Assembly: GCA_003991915.1 (NCBI GenBank)
Contig: RQTK01000216.1
Span: 185,724 to 249,723 of the forward strand
DNA from: Elysia chlorotica
Taxonomy: Eukaryota > Mollusca > Gastropoda > Plakobranchidae
Direction of reading: 5' to 3'
DNA length: 64,000 nt
A program made the translations under genes and the position numbers. The notes beneath the pieces were generated by a model. It did no database searches. It was not told the origin of the DNA and was given only the letters and a program-made list of their open reading frames with translations. This document shows positions 60,101 through 64,000 of this stretch, one piece after another (the first letter of the stretch is position 1; every line of letters starts with the position of its first letter).

Positions 60101-63100
60101 ATATTTTTTAAAATTACTATGGATTATATTTAAAAACATTTCCATTGCTGTGTGAGATATATAAAAACCGTCGTAATTCATGGCTGATTGATCATCTTGT
60201 TACATACATACAAACGACGATAATGTTTCACTGATATGTTCTATGAAATGCATTTCTTGTCTCTTTGTCTCTTGCCTAGCAGCATATTAAATTGAATATG
60301 CTCATTACACCAATTGATTCCAAAATGTGAAGGTAACAAGTTGTAAAATCTTTGTTTAAATATCAAAAAGTGTCCTAAAGTAGTATATTTGATAGTTAGT
60401 CATAACACACAATTTTTTACTGCAAATGACTGCAAATAAACTCACAGCTGGCACAATCCCTCGGACACGTCTTTAGAGATGATGACATCCCAGAAGCCTT
60501 TCACGCCGCAGTCTTTGATGATGTTGATGAGGGACTGAGGTGAAAAAATTGTGATAAGATCAAATAGTTTTGTAGAAAGAATATTGCATGCCACAGACGA
60601 ATATACTAAAGCTGATCTTTTGCCTTCTGTTAAAACATCTGACAAAAGCAATGGGAATGGAAAAGATTTTTTAAAGTATGTAATAAGAATTGAGATTAAA
60701 TTAAATAACCTATGTTTTAGAAAACAGATGGGCTGTCTTATGATCTTTCTGCAAATTGTACCTTTTTTTAAGTGAGCCATTATTTTAGGAAAAGTTAATT
60801 TGGTTTATAAGATTTCATTGTGTCCCAGTTAGCGTGATCCGTTTCAAAGTTTATGAATATTTTAAAAATTAGTATTCAGGATTTATTTTTGAGGGTGCAG
60901 GGGACCATATTAGTTCACATAAGAACACTATCTTTGTAAAAATGTCTTTGAGTATTAAAAGCAGTCTTTTTACTTTAAATAAACTAAGCCTTGGCAGCAA
61001 TTTTTGTCTTCTTATCAAAACATGTTGACAAGATAATGCTAGAGTAGAGTAAAGACAAAAAGTGCAACATCCTTAATATTATAAACTTAAGTCTCAGTGT
61101 ATTAAGGTAAAGGCAATAAAATGCAACATCTTAAAAGTTGATTTCAGTTCATGTCAGTCTTGACTGGGTAGTGGTAAGAGAGACATGGTCTACGCATTTT
61201 TTTTATACACCCTAGAAAGTTATCATTATATTAACTGTAAATGTATATGTATAAAAAGCTGTCCGTAGCACACCTGTTTGGCTGCCTGGGCGTCTGGGTA
61301 TCTGTCTTTGAACTCTCCCTCCAGAACACTGTTCACCAGCACCAGACCTTTGCCTGTGGAAACGTCGCAGAAACAAAGCTTATGCACTTGTTCACACAAG
61401 TAAAATACAGGAACAAATTATATAGAGGCAAAGTGCAATTAATTATCTTACATATCATCACTAGACCTTTGCCTGTGGATATGTACATTACACAAACCAA
61501 GCTTATGCACTTGTTTGTACAAGTAGAATATGGGAAAATTTGATTTGAGGCAAAGTGCAATCAATTATCGTAGATATCATCACTAGACCTTTGCCTGTGG
61601 AAAAGTCGCAGAAACCAAGCTTATGCACTTGTTCACAAAAGTAAAATACAGGAAAAATTTGAGGCAAAATGCAATCAATTATCACAGTTATTATCACTGG
61701 TCTAATAAGGGATGGAATATCTCAGAGTTTATATTTCTATATGCCATTCTGACATAAGTGTATCAATAAATTTGTTAGACCAATATCTATCTCACAGCGA
61801 AGTTAACAGAATTAAAATGTACTAATACTGATTTGAAAACCTAAAGAAAAACAATAGTCTAATTTGGACTGTGTTGGTTAGATCAAAACCTATCTTACAA
61901 TCAAATAGAAATTAAAATGTGCCAATTTCTTGTTAACTAGTTAACAAAAAACAATAGTCAAATTTGGACAACTGACACAGGAATAAATCTTTCTACTTTC
62001 CAAATTATCCTAAAACTAACAAAAATATTACATATATCTATACCATCCTGCTATTTCAGTGCAATATGAGAATTTTCTAAAAGACGATTTAATTACCCTT
62101 TTCTTTGGAAATTTCAATGTAATATGAAAACAAGAAAAATTAAAAATAAAATAAAACACACCAACAAAAAAAACCCACCCTCAAACAAAGGCAACAAAAA
62201 ATTAGCAGGTGTGTCTGTAAATCCCTTCTCTATCATTGGAACTTTAAACCTATCACAGACGCAATAATATTACATCTATATTATTTCCTAGTAAAGGTAT
62301 TTAACAAAAAAAGGCCTAAGCTAATTTGGTGTTAAATTAATATTATTAAGTTTTTCGTACGTTAGTTTAGTTCGCGACTGCTTCATCATATAATTGTTCG
62401 TGCACATTTTCAGTTACCCCTGCATCTTAATTGATCCTTAAATAATTATAGCATTTTAAAAGCTGAGATTTACCCAGTCCCTATAATAAATAAAAATATA
62501 TTCAATCACACATACACACACATAGAATCACTAGACTTTTGCCTGTGGATATGCACATCACACAAACCAGGCTTATGCACTTGTTGGTACAAGTAAAATA
62601 CAGTAAAAACTGCAGGCAAAGTACAGTCAATTATCATAGATATTATCACTGGGCTAGTGGGGGATGAAATATCTCAGAGTATATATTTCTGTATGCCATT
62701 ATGACATAGGTATATTAATGTGTTTGTTAGATCAGTATATATGTCACTGTCAAGTTTTAAAAAATTGAAAATTTACTGATACTGGTTTGAAAATCTAAAG
62801 AAAAACAGTAGTCTAATTTGGACTGTGTTGGTTAGATCACTATCTATCTTACGTTAGAGTAGAAAATAAAATGTGCTGATTTCTTTTTCACTATCTAACA
62901 AAAAAACAATAGTCAAATTTGGACAACTGACACAGGAATAAATCTTTTTACTTTCCAAATTATCCTAAATCTAACAAAAAATATTACATATATCTATACC
63001 ATCCTGCTATTTCAGTGCAATATGAGAATTTTCTAAAAGACGATTTAATTACCCTTTTCTTTGGAAATTACAATGTAATATGAAAACAAGGAAAAATAAA

Positions 63101-63643
63101 AAAATAAAATAAAACACACCAACAAAAAAAACCCACCCTCAAACAAAGGCAACAAAAAATTAGCAGGTGTGTCCGTAAATCCCTTCTCTATCATTGGAAC
63201 TTTAAACCTATCACAGACGCAATAATATTACATCTATATTATTTCCTAGTAAAGGTATTAAACAAACAAAAGGCCTAAGCTAATTTGGCGTTGAATTAAT
63301 ATTATTACGTTTTTCGTACGTTAGTTTAGTTCGCGACTGCTTCATCATATAATTGTTTGTGCACATTTTCAGTTACCCCTGCGTCTTAATTGATCCTTAA
63401 ATAATTATAGCATTTTAAGAGCTGAGATTTAGCCATTCCATAAGACCCTACCATAAAAAATGTCAATCAACATTTGGTTTTCTATTTTTTGTTGATTCCT
63501 CTCATGAACCACATGCTATTTATTCTCCAAAACAGATGTAAGTAATAGACCCACCTGCTTTCAGTTGTGATGCAAACAGCACCATCTTGGGATATTTTGG
63601 CTGAAGCTTATCATCCAATTTCATCAAAAGCAGCAATTGAGGC
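53032..63643 (-). CDS. kcc: K-Cl cotransporter (SLC12A4-7/KCC family), C-terminal part, partial at right edge
   Basis: Eleven exons read from right to left encode about 390 residues of the cytosolic C-terminal domain of an electroneutral potassium-chloride symporter (plasma membrane; KCl efflux, cell volume and chloride control). Family-diagnostic blocks occur in the right order: [105 protein letters not shown] and the terminal [12 protein letters not shown] proteins are about 1,100 residues, so the twelve membrane spans lie beyond 64000. The HTAV threonine matches a threonine that WNK/SPAK kinases phosphorylate in vertebrate KCCs (from knowledge of the family). Phases agree at every visible junction except exon 9 to exon 10, where a short exon may be missing. 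Three introns have U12-type signals. Recognition is certain at family level; which vertebrate KCC it best matches cannot be told. Confidence 0.95.
53124..54025 (-). other. kcc: Probable U12-type GT-AG intron of kcc (last intron)
   Basis: Donor GTATCCTTG (54025-54017) and branch-like TTCTTTAAC (53046 side: 53146-53138), one base off the consensus, 15 nt from the AG. Confidence 0.75.
53300..53840. repeat. Diverged tandem repeats in the last kcc intron
   Basis: TTCAATATTTATCCAT-like blocks recur at about 53320, 53566, 53710 and 53789, with TTAAG..CT.CTGT.CAA. blocks between. All lie inside the proposed U12 intron. Confidence 0.5.
54026..54159 (-). CDS. kcc: kcc exon 10 of window
   Basis: Encodes [20 protein letters not shown], then [11 protein letters not shown]. 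The HTAV threonine codon is at 54129-54131. Donor GTATCCTTG. The acceptor (TTTTAG, or AG two bases on) leaves a phase that does not fit exon 9 directly. Confidence 0.93.
54735..54990 (+). mobile_element. Decayed LINE 3' end in a kcc intron
   Basis: Reading on plus gives [19 protein letters not shown], then a stop, then [18 protein letters not shown], another stop, then KDQLERTY. The CxxC...ETVEHxLxxC zinc-knuckle-like pattern is typical of LINE C-termini. It ends in an AAAGTAAAGTAAAAG tail. In-frame stops show it is dead. Confidence 0.65.
55057..55105. repeat. (AT)n microsatellite
   Basis: TATATATA runs of about 24 and 14 bp split by AATTATAT. Confidence 0.9.
55184..55363 (-). CDS. kcc: kcc exon 9 of window (variable linker)
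   Basis: 60 codons in phase 0: [19 protein letters not shown], an acidic/Ser-Thr stretch, then [16 protein letters not shown] and a charged HAERQAEKT end. This is the poorly conserved, regulated linker of KCC C-termini. Donor GTGAGT. Acceptor CACCAG is duplicated 88 bp upstream. Confidence 0.8.
55356..55523. repeat. Tandem duplication (88-bp offset) of an exon 9 acceptor region
   Basis: GACAGCGACTGGTGTCAGTG then GCACGAG.AGAATTGATTAG appears at 55356 and again at 55444. Confidence 0.85.
55726..56536. repeat. Degenerate minisatellite of about 85 bp in a kcc intron
   Basis: Roughly six units built on AAGGTGTTCAATACTTG, GATTGGTAG.GGAATGG and TTAAAACCAAGAACTTAAGA. It runs to within 17 bases of the exon 8 donor. 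Confidence 0.7.
56553..56651 (-). CDS. kcc: kcc exon 8 of window
   Basis: Encodes [18 protein letters not shown], the family signature, then [15 protein letters not shown]. Acceptor GTTTGCAG, donor GTGAGT. Confidence 0.95.
56740..56842. mobile_element. Palindromic MITE-like element, copy 3 (kcc intron)
   Basis: GGGTAGAATGTACAAACAAG left end, arms GCGTAGCTTACGTCTCGTC and GACGTAAGCTACGTC, right end GTTTGTGCATTCTGCCC. CCTT-like bases flank both sides, a possible short target duplication. Confidence 0.8.
57028..57172. repeat. (CTG)/(CTA)n compound array in a kcc intron
   Basis: CTGCTG-type units give way to about 23 CTA units; ends 64 bases below the exon 7 donor. Confidence 0.9.
57236..57327 (-). 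CDS. kcc: kcc exon 7 of window
   Basis: Encodes (Q)[19 protein letters not shown] and DVDVVEM. Acceptor TATCAG preceded by TCCTTAAC; donor GTGGGT. Confidence 0.95.
57468..57705 (-). mobile_element. Diverged SINE copy in a kcc intron
   Basis: CGTCCAACATCAGCAGCAAG, TATATTGTGGATGGTCCC, GACTCCTGTCTAAGCC and CTTTGAACCTTGGGAGACC. Confidence 0.55.
57878..58012 (-). mobile_element. Diverged SINE fragment in a kcc intron
   Basis: CCCAAGACTAACATCTGATA, TTTATGTGCAGCAACACATG and GGGATACCGGGATTCCTGTC match the family core. Confidence 0.5.
58255..58344 (-). CDS. kcc: kcc exon 6 of window, flanked by two U12 introns
   Basis: 90 nt encoding [15 protein letters not shown] to LRIFTVA. Its acceptor dinucleotide is AC and its donor is GTATCCTTT; both neighbouring introns look U12-type. 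Confidence 0.93.
58345..59192 (-). other. kcc: U12-type AT-AC intron of kcc
   Basis: Starts ATATCCTTT (59192-59184), a full match to the AT-AC U12 donor consensus. Branch site TCCTTGAC is at 58364-58357, with the branch A 13 nt from the terminal AC at 58346-58345. No GT-AG alternative restores the conserved WWIVHDGG. Confidence 0.9.
59193..59309 (-). CDS. kcc: kcc exon 5 of window
   Basis: Encodes [18 protein letters not shown] to [10 protein letters not shown]. Acceptor CGACCAG. The downstream boundary fits only an AT-AC intron: GTC C joined to AT GAC GGA restores the invariant VHDGG. Confidence 0.93.
59474..59580 (-). CDS. kcc: kcc exon 4 of window
   Basis: Encodes [19 protein letters not shown], one of the most conserved KCC blocks, then [14 protein letters not shown]. 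Acceptor TTTTCCTCAG, donor GTGAAC. Confidence 0.95.
60446..60534 (-). CDS. kcc: kcc exon 3 of window
   Basis: Encodes [10 protein letters not shown] and [20 protein letters not shown], matching the VKGFCQVVVS region of vertebrate KCCs. Acceptor TCACCTCAG, donor GTGAGT. Confidence 0.92.
61274..61353 (-). CDS. kcc: kcc exon 2 of window
   Basis: Encodes [20 protein letters not shown] then AQAAKQ. Acceptor TTCCACAG, donor GTGTGC (weak). Its acceptor and first codons are copied several times in the intron upstream. Confidence 0.92.
61340..61700. repeat. Three tandem copies of about 120 bp over a kcc acceptor
   Basis: Each unit has ACCTTTGCCTGTGG, AAGCTTATGCACTTGTT, CAAGTA and GCAAAGTGCAAT landmarks. 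On the minus strand each copy contains a CCACAG acceptor and the codons for GKGLV. Acceptor positions: 61353 (real), 61472 and 61594. Confidence 0.85.
61581..63434. repeat. Tandem duplication of about 950 bp in a kcc intron
   Basis: Unit 1 at about 61581-62476 and unit 2 at about 62529-63434 share long runs, e.g. TTTGGACAACTGACACAGGA and TTCGCGACTGCTTCATCATA. Unit 2 starts with a fourth copy of the acceptor motif (62542). Confidence 0.85.
63555..63643 (-). CDS. kcc: kcc exon 1 of window
   Basis: Encodes [12 protein letters not shown] to ASQLKAG. Acceptor TATTTCAG, donor GTGGGT. Starts with the last base of an Arg codon (the WRPQLL motif of the family), so an upstream exon lies off the right edge. 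Confidence 0.9.
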
Positions 63644-63779
63644 CTGAAATAGTTACAGAAAGAAACTCACTTTTCATGGGGAAATACAAGTTCAATATAT
63701 ATTTGCAAGAGACAATGTTTCTTAAGTCATTGTCGCAATGAAGAAAAAATGGGTAAAACGCAGTTGTATAAAAGCTTTT

Positions 63780-63909
63780 AGTGCTGCAACATTGATGTAT
63801 TTTTCTCTGTGTATGTGCATGCTTTGTTCTATTTTCTTTTTTATAAACAATATCATGTAAAGCGCATAGAGCCAACCTCAAAGGGTGGTGATGTGCTATA
63901 TAAATGTCA

Positions 63910-63990
<81 letters not shown>

Positions 63991-64000
63991 CATTATTATT
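63780..64000 (+). mobile_element. Retroelement 3' tail ending in (TTA)n
   Basis: GTAAAGCGCATAGAGCC, then GTGCTATATAAATG, followed by a (TTATTA) array to the window end. This is the common tail shape of animal LINE/SINE elements (AAAGCGC...GCTATATAAATG-TTATT repeats). It may continue past the edge. Confidence 0.55.

Overview
The window looks like nuclear DNA of an animal, most likely a mollusc and probably a gastropod. The support is spliced genes with GT-AG introns, TATA boxes and AATAAA signals, very heavy pyrimidine/purine microsatellites, many copies of one tRNA-headed SINE, and LINE relics. The species assignment is an inference. Nothing bacterial or viral is visible. A 550-base run of N is an assembly gap.

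Layout: 1-31.9 kb is gene-poor. It holds long (TC)n, (GA)n, (CTGT)n, (CTTT)n and trinucleotide arrays, degraded SINEs, a terminal-inverted-repeat element, palindromic MITE-like elements and several short tandem duplications. I could not support a protein-coding exon there. 31.9-40.7 kb is a tandem duplication carrying two plus-strand, two-exon genes. Each encodes a secreted peptide of about 100 residues with ten cysteines in a prokineticin/colipase-like spacing. Exon 1 carries the signal peptide and exon 2 the whole mature peptide. A third repeat unit begins after gene B but stops before its promoter. The two introns hold reciprocal SINE insertions, decoy splice acceptors and a LINE fragment.

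40.7-45.8 kb is repeat-rich spacer with a duplicated block of about 250 bp, (TAC)n arrays and more SINEs. From 63.6 kb down to 53.0 kb on the minus strand lie eleven exons encoding the C-terminal cytosolic domain of a K-Cl cotransporter (SLC12A4-7/KCC family), ending in a clear stop codon. The membrane-spanning half lies beyond the right edge. An AATAAA near 45.81 kb on the same strand suggests a 3' UTR of about 7 kb.

The most striking result is in this gene. Three of its ten visible introns carry U12-type (minor spliceosome) signals, and one of these is an AT-AC intron. The U12 pair encloses a single 90-nt exon. Another intron of the gene contains tandem copies of the downstream exon's own splice acceptor and first codons. 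The two loci are functionally unrelated as far as the sequence shows: one makes small secreted peptides, the other a chloride-extruding membrane transporter.
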